Assembly (NCBI GenBank): GCA_963736235.1
Contig: CAVTOR010000031.1
Span: 558,001 to 622,000, forward strand
From: CAVORB01 sp963736235
Lineage (GTDB): Bacteria; Pseudomonadota; Gammaproteobacteria; Chromatiales; Chromatiaceae
Reading direction: 5' to 3'
Length of the DNA stretch: 64,000 bases
The position numbers and the translations under genes were made by a program. Positions 23,295 through 32,252 of the stretch are shown here, one piece after another (the stretch's first letter is position 1; each line of letters starts with the position of its first letter). The notes under the pieces were generated by a model that had not been told where the DNA came from, made no database searches, and saw only the letters and a list, made by a program, of their open reading frames with translations.

Positions 23295-24816
23295 ATGGAG
23301 CAGTTCGCCACTCCCTCCCGTCCTACCGGAGACGGTCTCCGCGTCCTCGTGGCGAGCAGCGAGGCGCACCCCCTCATCAAGACCGGTGGCCTGGCGGACG
23401 TGGCCGGGAGCCTGCCTGCCGCGCTGCGCGAACTCGGTCACGACGCCCGGCTCATTATCCCAGCCTACCCCGGAGCGGTAAAACGAATCCGGGGGCTCAA
23501 TACCCTTTGCGAGCTCGCGATACCCGGCTGCCATGGGCCGGTGCGCATCCTCGGCGGCCGCTTGCCCGACAGCGGGTTGCCTGCCTACCTGGTGGAAGCG
23601 CCGGAACACTTCTGCCGCGAGGGCAACCCCTACACCGATGTCAGCGGCCGGGACTGGGGCGACAACCCGGAGCGATTCCTGCTTTTCTGCCGCGTCGTTG
23701 CCCACATCGGCGAGGGCCTTCCCGAACTGGACTGGTCTCCCCAGGTCGTGCACTGCAACGACTGGCAGACGGGACTCGTGCCGATGCTGCTGCACGATCA
23801 ACCAGACCGCCCCGCCCTGGTGTTCACGATCCACAATCTGGCCTATCAGGGCCTGTTCGACAGGGCGACCTTCGACCGCTTGCGGCTGCCGACCGGCCTC
23901 TGGTCGCTGAACGGCCTGGAGTTCCACCACCGGCTGTCCTTCATCAAGGGCGGGCTGGTCTACTCGGACCGCGTCAATACCGTCAGCCCCACCTATGCGG
24001 CGGAGGTCAAGACGCCGCGCTTCGGCTGCGGGCTCGACGGCCTGCTCAGGGACCTGGGAGCCCGCTTCACGGGCATCCTGAACGGCATCGACTACGGTCT
24101 TTGGAACCCCGCCGCAGATCCCGCCATCGCGCAGCCGTACGAGAGCGAGACCTTCGACTTGAAGGTCGGAGAACAAGCTCGCCCTTCAGCGCGAGTTCGG
24201 GCTCCCGCGCAACGAGCGGGCGATGGTCTTCGGCTACATCGGGCGCCTGGTCGAGCAGAAAGGCGTGGACCTCATCCTGAGCATCCTGCCGCGGCTTCTG
24301 CTCCACCCGGACACGCAGCTCATCCTGCAGGGGGCCGGCAACGCCGCCATCGAAGACGCCCTGCTCACCGCCACCGCGACGACCCCGGACAAGGTCGCGG
24401 TCTTCATCGGCTACGACGAGGGCCGGGCGCACCGCATCGAGGCCGGCAGCGATGCCTTCCTGATGCCCTCACGCTTCGAGCCCTGCGGCCTGAACCAGAT
24501 CTACAGCCTGCGCTACGGGACCGTGCCCATCGTCCACAGCACCGGCGGTCTGGCCGATACCGTCACCGATGCCACCGCCGAGACGATCGAGTCCGGCGCG
24601 GCGACCGGCTTCGCCTTCCACCAATCCAGCGCGGACGCCCTGTGGGGGGCGGTTCACCGCGCATTGGTGATCTACCGGGAGCAGCCGGACCTATGGCGGA
24701 AGCTGGCGGTCAACGGCATGCGCAGGGATTTCAGCTGGGAGTCGAGCGCGCGCAACTACGTTCAGCTCTACCAGGAGGCGCTTGCCGACCTCAACGCCAC
24801 CCCATCGCCGCGATAG
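23295..24816 (+). CDS. glgA: Glycogen synthase, one frameshift
   Basis: This GT5 enzyme extends alpha-1,4-glucan from ADP-glucose. VLVASSEAHPLIKTGGLADV contains the KTGGL ADP-glucose site; IHNLAYQGLFDR and RFEPCGLNQIYSLRYGTVP follow. An extra G at about 24168 splits the gene between the two Rossmann halves (restoring DLKVENKLALQREFGLP). The corrected protein is 506 residues. I start at ATG 23295, just before the conserved N-terminus. It is divergent from zwf; glgC and glgB are not in the window. Confidence 0.93.
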
Positions 24817-24825
24817 ACGGCCGGA

Positions 24826-25206
24826 TCAGGCGACTTGGGCCGGAATCTGGTCACCCGTGCGCAGCACCAGATTGTGCTCGTTCAGGTAGACGAGACTGGG
24901 CTTGAAGGCATCCGCCTCCGCCTCGTCCATCACCGCGTAGGCGCAAATGATCACGCGATCCCCCGGCGCCGCCTTGTGCGCCGCGGCCCCGTTGACCGAG
25001 ATCACCCGCGAGCCCGCCTCGGCGCGGATCGCATAGGTCGTGAAACGCTCACCATTGGTGACGTTGTAGATCTGGATCTGCTCGTACTCGCGAATGCCGG
25101 CGAGCGCCAGCAAATCCTCGTCGATGGCGCACGAGCCCTCGTAGTCCACTTCGGCATGGGTAACGCACGCCCTGTGAAGCTTGCATTTGAGCAACGTCAG
25201 TTGCAT
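24826..25206 (-). CDS. panD: Aspartate 1-decarboxylase (proenzyme)
   Basis: A 126-residue pyruvoyl enzyme making beta-alanine for pantothenate. Self-cleavage occurs between Gly24 and Ser25 in DYEGSCAIDE, giving the pyruvoyl group; LLKCKLHRACVTHA and NGERFTTYAIRAEAGS are family signatures. It converges with glgA, ending nine bases from it. It lies upstream of panC on the same strand with a gap of about 210 bases, so it may have its own control. Confidence 0.96.
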   Translation of the reverse strand: MQLTLLKCKLHRACVTHAEVDYEGSCAIDEDLLALAGIREYEQIQIYNVTNGERFTTYAIRAEAGSRVISVNGAAAHKAAPGDRVIICAYAVMDEAEADAFKPSLVYLNEHNLVLRTGDQIPAQVA

Positions 25207-25420
25207 CGCTACACACCTCCGGAGGACCGGGGGTCCAACCCTTAGTCAAACGATAGGAATAATTATTTCAGAAAAACGGCGATGCCGCTCATTTTTTTGC
25301 TGCAGCGCATCATTTTTCGTTACGGCCGCGCTATTCCGACGATGCGACATCCTTCCTGGATCTCGTCGCGAACAAGCCTCCGGCGCGAGTGCGGAAGGGT
25401 AGCGCGCTCGGGCGGGCGAC

Positions 25421-26281
25421 TCAAACCCGATCCCGGCCGACGCGCAGATTGTCGATCAGCCGCGCCCGGCCGAGCCGGGCCGCCGCCAGCACCACCAGGT
25501 CAGAATCCACTGCCGACGGCTGTCCCAGATCCTGGGCGCGGCGGACGCTGAAGTAGTCGCACTGCATTCCCGCCGCGTCGAGCTCGGCGGCGCCAAGGCG
25601 CTCGACCTCCGCGGCCGCCGCGCCCGTCCGCAGCCGCTCTGCCGCGCGCAGCAGCGCCTGATAGAGTCGGGGCGCGCGCGCGCGCTCGTCCGATGTCAGG
25701 TAGGCGTTGCGCGAGCTCATCGCAAGGCCGTCGGACTCGCGCACGGTAGCCACGCCGCGGATCTCCACCGGCAGGCACAGGTCCTCCGTCATGCGGCGGA
25801 TCACCAGCAGCTGCTGAAAATCCTTTTCGCCGAATAGGGCGATGTCGGGCTGCACCATGTTGAAGAGCTTGCACACGACCGTCGCGACACCCACGAAGTG
25901 CCCCGGCCGGCTGGCGCCGCACAGCATGTCGGAGAGACCCGGCACCCGCACCCGGGTCTGCGCCGCCTGGCCGTGCGGATAGACGGCCTGCACGCTCGGC
26001 GCGAAGAGCAGGTCCGTGCCCTCGCCCGCCAGCAGAGCGCGGTCTTGCTCCAGGGTGCGCGGATAGGCGTCGAAGTCCTCCGACGGGCCGAACTGCAGCG
26101 GATTGACGAAGATGCTGGCCACCGTTCGATCGGCGACCTGTTGCGCCTCCCTGACGAGCGTCAGGTGCCCCGCGTGCAGGTTGCCCATGGTGGGGACAAG
26201 GGCTACGCGCAAGCCGGCGCGGCGCCATTCTTGCACCCGCCGCCGGAGCGCCGGGACCGGTTCGACCAGCTCCAAGGGCAT
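25421..26281 (-). CDS. panC: Pantothenate synthetase
   Basis: PanC joins pantoate and beta-alanine using ATP. The 286-residue protein starts MPLELVEPVPALRRRVQEW; VALVPTMGNLHAGHLTLVRE has the HxGH nucleotide motif, and FGEKDFQQLLVIRRM and GLAMSSRNAYLT (KMSKS-like) follow. An upstream in-frame start would read into panB, so 26281 is preferred; it lies four bases after the panB stop. It is part of the pcnB-folK-panB-panC operon. Confidence 0.96.
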   Translation of the reverse strand: MPLELVEPVPALRRRVQEWRRAGLRVALVPTMGNLHAGHLTLVREAQQVADRTVASIFVNPLQFGPSEDFDAYPRTLEQDRALLAGEGTDLLFAPSVQAVYPHGQAAQTRVRVPGLSDMLCGASRPGHFVGVATVVCKLFNMVQPDIALFGEKDFQQLLVIRRMTEDLCLPVEIRGVATVRESDGLAMSSRNAYLTSDERARAPRLYQALLRAAERLRTGAAAAEVERLGAAELDAAGMQCDYFSVRRAQDLGQPSAVDSDLVVLAAARLGRARLIDNLRVGRDRV

Positions 26282-26285
26282 CACC

Positions 26286-27089
26286 TCAATAGGGGGTCTG
26301 CGCGGCGCCCGGAAAAGCGCCGGACTTGACGTCCTGCACATAGGCGGCGACGGCCTCGGCAACCCTGGAGCGCCCGGCGAGGAAGTCCTTGCTGAAGCCG
26401 GGGGGCTTGCCGGGGGTGAGCCCCAGCATGTCGTACAGCACCAGCACCTGACCGTCACAGGCGTCGCCGGCGCCGATGCCGATCACCGGGATGGACAAGG
26501 TGCGGCTGATCTCGCCAGCCAGGACCGCCGGGACGCATTCGAGCACCAGCATGCCGGCACCGGCGTCCTGCAGGGCGAGGGCGTCATGACGGATGGCATC
26601 CGCCGAGGCATGGTCGCGGCCCTGGTAACGGTAGCCGCCGAGCCGGTGAATGGACTGCGGGAGCAGACCGAGGTGAGCGCACACCGGAACGCCGTGACGG
26701 GTCAGGAGCTCGATCGTCTTGACCACCGGCGCACCGCCCTCGAGCTTGACCATGTGCGCCCCGCCTTCCTGCATCAGGCGGCCCGCGCTCGCCAGCGCCC
26801 GGTCCGGGGTGGCGTAGGAGAGGAAGGGCAGATCGCCGACGACGAGCGCCCATCGCCGTGCGCGGGCGACACAGGCGGCGTGGTAGACCATCTGGTCGAG
26901 GGTGACCGGCAGGGTGGTGGACTGGCCCTGAATGACCATGCCCAGCGAGTCGCCCACCAGCAACATCTCGACGCCGGCTTGCTCCAGCAGGGAGCAGAAG
27001 CTCGCGTCATAGCAGGTGAGGCTCGCGATCCGCTCGCCGCGTTCCTTCATTGCAGTGAGCGTAGAAATGGTGACGGGTGCGGCGGCCAT
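26286..27089 (-). CDS. panB: 3-methyl-2-oxobutanoate hydroxymethyltransferase
   Basis: PanB transfers a hydroxymethyl group from methylene-THF to ketoisovalerate, the first committed step to pantoate. The 267-residue protein shows ERIASLTCYDASFCSLLEQA, VGDSLGMVIQGQ, GAHMVKLEGG and VIGIGAGDACDGQVLV with the catalytic and metal-binding acids. Length and frame are normal. It sits three bases after folK and four bases before panC. Confidence 0.97.
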   Translation of the reverse strand: MAAAPVTISTLTAMKERGERIASLTCYDASFCSLLEQAGVEMLLVGDSLGMVIQGQSTTLPVTLDQMVYHAACVARARRWALVVGDLPFLSYATPDRALASAGRLMQEGGAHMVKLEGGAPVVKTIELLTRHGVPVCAHLGLLPQSIHRLGGYRYQGRDHASADAIRHDALALQDAGAGMLVLECVPAVLAGEISRTLSIPVIGIGAGDACDGQVLVLYDMLGLTPGKPPGFSKDFLAGRSRVAEAVAAYVQDVKSGAFPGAAQTPY

Positions 27090-27092
27090 GGG

Positions 27093-27689
27093 CTACTCCT
27101 GTTGGAGGTCGGGCGATTCTGCCAGCTGTTCGCCGCACTCACAAGCCGACGGCGGCCGCTCCGTCAACCGGACCACACCCTCGCCGGCGCAACGCGCCAG
27201 CAGGTCCGCCAGCCTCCCCTGCCCCGGGATCTCCAGCTCCTCCGGCGCCAGGTCCGCCAGCGGAATCAGCACGAAGGCGCGCCGTCCGATTTCCGGGTGC
27301 GGCAGCCGAAGGCCCGGCTCGTCGACCACCGCGCCGCCGAACAGCAGGATGTCCAGGTCCAGCGTGCGCGGCCCCCAGCGGGTTCCATCGCGCACCCGGC
27401 CTTGACGGCGTTCGATGCCCTGTAGCGCGGACAGCAGATCGCGCGCGCTCAGGCGTGTCTCCAGGCGGGCGACCGCGTTGACGTAATCCGGCTGATCCTG
27501 GGGCCCCACGGGGGATGTCCGATACAAGGAAGAGCAGGCCAGCAGGCGACTCCCGGCGATCCTCGAGAGATCATCCAGGGCCGCCCGGACCTGCTGCACC
27601 GGGTCGCACAGGTTGCTGCCGAGCCCGATGTAAACGCCGCCGTGCAACGCCGTCGGGTCACTCCCCCGCCGTCGGCGCTGGAGCCGCAT
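27093..27689 (-). CDS. folK: 2-amino-4-hydroxy-6-hydroxymethyldihydropteridine pyrophosphokinase
   Basis: FolK (HPPK) transfers pyrophosphate from ATP to the pterin in folate synthesis. VYIGLGSNLCDPVQQVRAAL, SSLYRTSPVGPQDQPDYVNA and RWGPRTLDLDILLFGG are signatures. The ATG at 27689 overlaps pcnB by 32 bases; a TTG at 27647 is an equally plausible start just before the conserved strand. The Cys-containing C-terminal tail (PPSACECGEQLAESPDLQQE) is beyond the usual family core. Confidence 0.92.
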   Translation of the reverse strand: MRLQRRRRGSDPTALHGGVYIGLGSNLCDPVQQVRAALDDLSRIAGSRLLACSSLYRTSPVGPQDQPDYVNAVARLETRLSARDLLSALQGIERRQGRVRDGTRWGPRTLDLDILLFGGAVVDEPGLRLPHPEIGRRAFVLIPLADLAPEELEIPGQGRLADLLARCAGEGVVRLTERPPSACECGEQLAESPDLQQE

Positions 27690-29178
27690 CCGGCCTGCGC
27701 GGCCGGCGCCTACGCGGACGTCGGCGCTTGGAGCCGCCGGTCATGCCGGCCCGCTCCTGGGGGTTGGCCTCCTGGAAGCGCGTCCACCACTGCGCCGCCT
27801 CGTCGTCCGCTTCCCCCGACTCCGCGCGCAGGACCAGGAAGTCGTAGGCGGCCCGGAACCGCGGATGGGTCACCAGCCGGTAGGGGCGCTTTCCCTGGCG
27901 CTGCTCCAGGCGCGGCTGCAGTGCCCAGATCTCCTGCATCAGCAGGGCGAACCGCTTCGGCAGCGCCACCTGGGGGCGCTGCTGGGCGGACACCTCGGCG
28001 GCGGCCTGGCTCATCGCCTCCAGCGGCGAGAGTCCGCGCGCCACCAGCTCCTCGTAGCGCTGTCGCACGGGCTCCCACAGCAGCACGGCGAACAGGAAGG
28101 CCGGCGTGACCGGCTTGTCCTCCTGGATGCGGCGATCCGTGTTCTCCAGGCCGCGGCAGACGAAGGTGATGGGAAACGCGTTCTCCTCCCGCGCCAGACA
28201 GGTCTCGGTGGCGGGAAACAGGTGCGCGAACAGGCCATAGTGGCGCAGCTTCTCGAACGCCGACAGCCCGGTCCCGCCGTGGAACAGCTTGAGCACCTCC
28301 TCGAACAGCCGCGAGGGCGGAATGTCGGAGAGCAGGTGGCCGAGGTCGAGCAAGGGACGCTCGCAGTCCGGATCGACGTTGAAGCCGAGCTTGCAGGCGA
28401 AGCGCACCGCTCGCAGCATCCGCACCGGGTCTTCCCGGTAGCGGCGCTCGGGGTCGTCGCCGATCAGGCGCAGGCGGCCCGCCCGCAGGTCTTCGAGCCC
28501 ACCGGCGTAATCGATCACGGAGAAATCGGCGATGTTGTAGTAGAGCGCGTTGACCGTGAAATCGCGCCGCAGGGCGTCCTCTTCGCGCGTGCCGTAGAGG
28601 TTGTCGCGCAGGATCATGCCGTTCTGGATGTGGCGCTCACCCTCCTCCTCCTCGCCGTCGCCACCGCCGCGAAAGGTCGCCACCTCGATGATCTCGCGCC
28701 CGAAATGCACGTGCGCGAGCCGGAAACGCCGCCCGATCAGGCGGCAGTTGCGGAACACCGAGCGCACCTCCTCAGGCGTGGCGTCGGTGGCGATGTCGAA
28801 ATCCTTGGGCTCGCGCCCGAGCAGGAGATCGCGCACCCCGCCGCCGACCAGATAGGCCTGAAAGCCGCCCTGCTTGAGGCGGTAGAGCACCTTGAGGGCG
28901 TTCTCGCTGATATTGGCGCGGGAGATATTGTGCTCGCTGCGCGGTACGACCAGGAGCGAATCGGGGGACTGGGCGTGCAAACTGATGTGGTTTCCCTCCG
29001 GCGCCTCGTCCTGAGGCCGACGTCCGGGCGCCGGGATCTGGGTGGTGTCGGAATCGCGCCCCAAGTCCCGTCCGGGGCTGTCGCCACGCGCCGATGCCGC
29101 GCCGGCGGTCCGGTTCTTGCCACCTGGCATAAGCCACTTGAGGAGCCTCGCAAGGTGCGTATAATACCCGTTTTGCAT
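27658..29178 (-). CDS. pcnB: Poly(A) polymerase I
   Basis: PcnB adds 3' poly(A) tails that promote RNA decay. The nucleotidyltransferase core reads AYLVGGGVRDLLLGREPKDFD with the DxD metal pair in DFDIATDATPEEV; RRDFTVNALYYNI and EDPVRMLRAVRFACKLG (RNA-binding) follow. The C-terminal 50 residues are very basic (KRRRPRRRRPRRP), typical of PcnB. The N-terminal 90 residues are variable. It heads the operon leading to panC and is divergent from tRNA-Glu, only 10 bases away. Confidence 0.95.
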   Translation of the reverse strand: MQNGYYTHLARLLKWLMPGGKNRTAGAASARGDSPGRDLGRDSDTTQIPAPGRRPQDEAPEGNHISLHAQSPDSLLVVPRSEHNISRANISENALKVLYRLKQGGFQAYLVGGGVRDLLLGREPKDFDIATDATPEEVRSVFRNCRLIGRRFRLAHVHFGREIIEVATFRGGGDGEEEEGERHIQNGMILRDNLYGTREEDALRRDFTVNALYYNIADFSVIDYAGGLEDLRAGRLRLIGDDPERRYREDPVRMLRAVRFACKLGFNVDPDCERPLLDLGHLLSDIPPSRLFEEVLKLFHGGTGLSAFEKLRHYGLFAHLFPATETCLAREENAFPITFVCRGLENTDRRIQEDKPVTPAFLFAVLLWEPVRQRYEELVARGLSPLEAMSQAAAEVSAQQRPQVALPKRFALLMQEIWALQPRLEQRQGKRPYRLVTHPRFRAAYDFLVLRAESGEADDEAAQWWTRFQEANPQERAGMTGGSKRRRPRRRRPRRPDAAPAPTAGE

Positions 29179-29188
29179 CGCTTCTTCC

Positions 29189-29264
29189 GCTCCCTTCGTC
29201 TAGTGGCCTAGGACGCCGGCCTCTCACGTCGGTAACAGGGGTTCGAGTCCCCTAGGGAGCGCCA
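29189..29264 (+). tRNA. tRNA-Glu (anticodon CUC)
   Basis: Full cloverleaf of 76 bases: acceptor GCTCCCT/AGGGAGC, anticodon stem CCGGC/GTCGG with loop CTCTCAC giving anticodon CTC, T-arm with GGTTCGAGTCC, discriminator G and encoded CCA. The CTC anticodon reads GAG. It lies divergent from pcnB. Confidence 0.93.
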
Positions 29265-29343
29265 CTCCCCCCCTTCCCATCCAGCGCCATGTCCGAGATC
29301 GGTGCTGCGGCCCCGGAGCGCTTGGCGAATGATCAGCGCCCCA

Positions 29344-29757
29344 TTACAACAAGCGTGAGGCAAGGTCCGCAACGCTGTAGACGAGCTGGCCGTAGCCTCT
29401 CTCGAAATAGACACCGAACTGCGCGACCAGCGACCAGGCGACCCCGAATTGGGCGAGCGCGAATCCCGCGATCGTGAACTGGCTCAGGCTGAACAACCCG
29501 ATCCCGAATTGAGAGATCGTGAATACGCCGACGCCGAACTGGCCGACGGCGATGATGCCCTTGGCGACGACGGGCGTGCGGTTGGGCCGGAACTTGAACG
29601 AGACATGGATCAGCGGCAAACCGAGCACCTCCGCCTTCGACTTGTACTCGTAGCCCCAGCCGTCCCACTTCGCGCGCGCCGGATAGGGCGCCCCACACCG
29701 GGGGCAGGACAAGGCCTGCTCGCTGACCTGTTGCCCACATTCCCTGCAATCTCGCAT
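29344..29757 (-). CDS. Zinc-ribbon protein with repeated hydrophobic FGxG motifs
   Basis: This encodes about 137 residues from ATG 29757. The N-terminus is a double CxxC zinc ribbon (CRECGQQVSEQALSCPRCG). The C-terminal half consists of about 11-residue repeats: VGQFGVGVFTI, SQFGIGLFSL, SQFTIAGFAL, AQFGVAWSL, AQFGVYF. Such 'QFGxxxFxxS' repeats may form a beta-solenoid or membrane-associated sheet; relatives are uncharacterised. Start choice follows the zinc ribbon. Bases 29265-29343 are a short spacer after tRNA-Glu. Confidence 0.65.
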   Translation of the reverse strand: MRDCRECGQQVSEQALSCPRCGAPYPARAKWDGWGYEYKSKAEVLGLPLIHVSFKFRPNRTPVVAKGIIAVGQFGVGVFTISQFGIGLFSLSQFTIAGFALAQFGVAWSLVAQFGVYFERGYGQLVYSVADLASRLL

Positions 29758-29922
29758 CTCTGACTCCCAAGCTCCGCGCGGCAGCCCGATCATAGCCCGG
29801 TCGAGCGCGAACGTCAGGACTCCTTGGCGCACCGCGGGTTGCGTCGGGCGGCCACGGGCGGCGCCTCTGTGTTATTTTCCTGGACTCGAAACAGGCAACA
29901 TCATCGGAGGGAGTGAAACGTC

Positions 29923-30528
29923 ATGAGATGTAAGCCCATGATCGCCGCGCTGGGACTCGCCGCCGCGTTCATCGCGCCGGCCTCGGCCGACGAGGTCACG
30001 GACCAGCTCAACGCCGCGCGCAAGGCCTACGAGAGCGGGGAGCTGCGCAGCGCCGTGCAGACCCTGCAGTTCGCCGTCGCCAGCATTCAGGAGAAGATCA
30101 ATCTCTCCCTGCTCGAGCTGCTGCCCGAGCCGCTGGATGGCTGGAACGCCGACGAGCCCCAGGCGCAGTCGGGCGGCATGGCCGCCATGATCGCGGGTAC
30201 CAACCTCAGCCGGCGCTACTATCGCGACGATGGCGCCGAGGTGGATATCAGCATCACGGCGGACTCGCCCCTGCTGTCCATGATGACCATGATGCTGTCG
30301 AACCCGATGCTGATGCAGACCGACCCCGGAACCCGCGTCTACACCCACGGCGGGCAGCGGGGGATGATCAAGCACGAGAAGGACAGCGACGTCTGGGAGA
30401 TCTCGCTCATGGTCGGCGGCAAGATCATGATCCAGGTCACCGGCAGGGGGATCAAGGATCAGCAGGACGTCGAGGCCTATCTCGAGGCCATCGATCTCGC
30501 CGCCATCGAGAAGACCTTTAGCGGCTGA
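29923..30528 (+). CDS. Predicted periplasmic protein, hypothetical
   Basis: A 201-residue protein with a clear Sec signal (MRCKPMIAALGLAAAFIAPA, cleavage near SADE). The mature part begins with a helical, TPR-like segment (LNAARKAYESGELRSAVQTL) followed by an alpha/beta part containing a methionine-rich stretch, SMMTMMLSNPMLMQ. GGAGGGAG at 29906 is a good ribosome site. I recognise the family only as conserved proteobacterial hypothetical. Confidence 0.7.
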   Translation: MRCKPMIAALGLAAAFIAPASADEVTDQLNAARKAYESGELRSAVQTLQFAVASIQEKINLSLLELLPEPLDGWNADEPQAQSGGMAAMIAGTNLSRRYYRDDGAEVDISITADSPLLSMMTMMLSNPMLMQTDPGTRVYTHGGQRGMIKHEKDSDVWEISLMVGGKIMIQVTGRGIKDQQDVEAYLEAIDLAAIEKTFSG

Positions 30529-30593
30529 TCCGGCCAAGTCCGCGGACGCGTCCGGAGGACAGATCGGCGCCGGGGTCGGCCCCGGCGGCGAGG

Positions 30594-31468
30594 CTACAGG
30601 GACAGCCGCTTGAGGTAGGCGGAGAACGCCTCGCCCAGCTCGGGGTGCGCCAGGGCGTACTCCACCGTCGCCTCCAGATAACCCAGCTTGCTGCCGCAGT
30701 CGTAGCGCTTGCCCTTGAACGGGTAAGCGATCACCGGCTCGTCCTCCAGCAGCGCGGCGATGGCGTCGGTAAGCTGGATCTCGCCCCCGGCCCCTTCCTG
30801 CGTCTGCTCCAGCTTGTCGAAGATGCGCGGCGTGAGCAGGTAGCGGCCGACCACGGCGAGATTCGACGGGGCGTCCGCCGGGGCCGGCTTCTCCACGATC
30901 GAGACCACCCGCAGCTCACCGTCGGGGCCGGGCTCGGTCGCCACGATGCCGTACTTGTTGGTCTCGTCCCGCGGCACCTCCTCCACGCTGAGGATGCTGC
31001 AGCCGTGGCGTTCGTACATCTCCGCCATCTGCGCCACCACCCCATCGCCGTCGCCGGCGTCGATGAGGTCATCCGCCAGGATGACGGCAAAGGGCTCGTT
31101 GCCGACCACCGGTTTGGCGCACAGCACCGCATGGCCCAAGCCCAGCGCCTCCGCCTGCCGCACGTAGATGCAGCTCACCTCCGGGGGCAGGGTATTCTGA
31201 ACGATATCGAGCAGCTTCTTCTTGCCGGCTCCCTGTAGCTCGGCCTCCAGCTCGTAGGCCTTGTCGAAGTGATCCTCGATCGAGCGCTTGTTGCGCCCGG
31301 TGATGAAGACCAGCTGCTCCACGCCCGCCGCCTCCGCCTCCTCGGCGGCGTACTGGATAGGGGCTTGTCCACGATCGGCAGCATCTCCTTCGGGCTCGCC
31401 TTAGTGGCGGGGAGAAACCGCGTGCCCAGTCCTGCGACCGGAAATACTGCCTTGCGAATGCTTGCCAT
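30594..31468 (-). CDS. galU: UTP-glucose-1-phosphate uridylyltransferase, one frameshift
   Basis: GalU makes UDP-glucose for envelope polysaccharides. The N-terminus MASIRKAVFPVAGLGTRFLP is the nucleotidyltransferase signature, followed by ATKASPKEMLPIVDKPL; the remainder (QLVFITGRNKRSIEDHFD, ILADDLIDAG, YDCGSKLGYLEA) is in another frame. One missing base at about 31358 explains the break (expected PLIQYAAEEA). Corrected length is 291 residues. Unlike the other frameshifts here, this is a deletion. It lies downstream of pyrF. Confidence 0.93.
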
Positions 31469-31529
31469 AACAGATCCTCGATTAGGTTCTGACCCCCACC
31501 AAAGGGGCTACTCAAGAAATTGTCCGCGA

Positions 31530-32252
31530 TCAGCCCGCGGCGTACGCGCGGATGTCGCGCTCGATCTCGTCCAGCGCCAGCAGCGGATCGGGCGCCGCGG
31601 TGATCGGCCTGCCGATGACCAGGTAATCGGCCCCGGCCGCGACCGCCTCACCAGGCGTCATCACCCGCTTCTGATCCCCGACCGCGCCGCCGGCGGGCCT
31701 GACTCCGGGCGTCACCAGCACGAACCCCGTGCCCAGCGCGCGCCTGACCGGCGCCGCCTCAAGCGGCGAGCAGACGATGCCATCGATTCCGGCCTTCTGG
31801 GCCAGCCCGGCCAGCCGCAGGACGCGCTCGCGGGGATCACCCGGACAGCCGATCGCATCCAGATCCGCCGCATCGAGGCTGGTCAGCACGGTCACGGCGA
31901 TCAGCAGCGGCGGCTGCGGATACGCCGCCAGACGCTCGCGCGCGGCCTCCATCATCGCCCGACCGCCGGAGGCGTGCAGGTTGACCATCCACACCCCGAG
32001 ATCCGCCGCCGCCGCGCAAGCCGCCGCCACGGTGTTCGGAATGTCGTGAAACTTGAGGTCGAGAAAGACCTCGAACCCTTGGCCCGCCAGCCGCTCGACG
32101 AACGCGGGCCCAAGACGGGTGAACATCTCCTTACCCACCTTGAGGCGGCAGCGGCCGGGGTCCAGGCGGTCCACCAAGTCCAGGGCCGGGGCCTCGGCGG
32201 CGAAATCCAGGGCGACGATTATGCTCGGTTCGTTGTTCACGCTCGTTCTCAA
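31530..32252 (-). CDS. pyrF: Orotidine 5'-phosphate decarboxylase
   Basis: PyrF converts OMP to UMP. The 240-residue TIM-barrel protein shows IIVALDFAAEAPALDLVD, the catalytic FLDLKFHDIPNTVAAA (Asp-Lys-Asp array), VNLHASGG and LVTPGVRPAGG. It overlaps the lapB stop by four bases (ATGA), a conserved lapB-pyrF coupling. Confidence 0.96.
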   Translation of the reverse strand: MRTSVNNEPSIIVALDFAAEAPALDLVDRLDPGRCRLKVGKEMFTRLGPAFVERLAGQGFEVFLDLKFHDIPNTVAAACAAAADLGVWMVNLHASGGRAMMEAARERLAAYPQPPLLIAVTVLTSLDAADLDAIGCPGDPRERVLRLAGLAQKAGIDGIVCSPLEAAPVRRALGTGFVLVTPGVRPAGGAVGDQKRVMTPGEAVAAGADYLVIGRPITAAPDPLLALDEIERDIRAYAAG

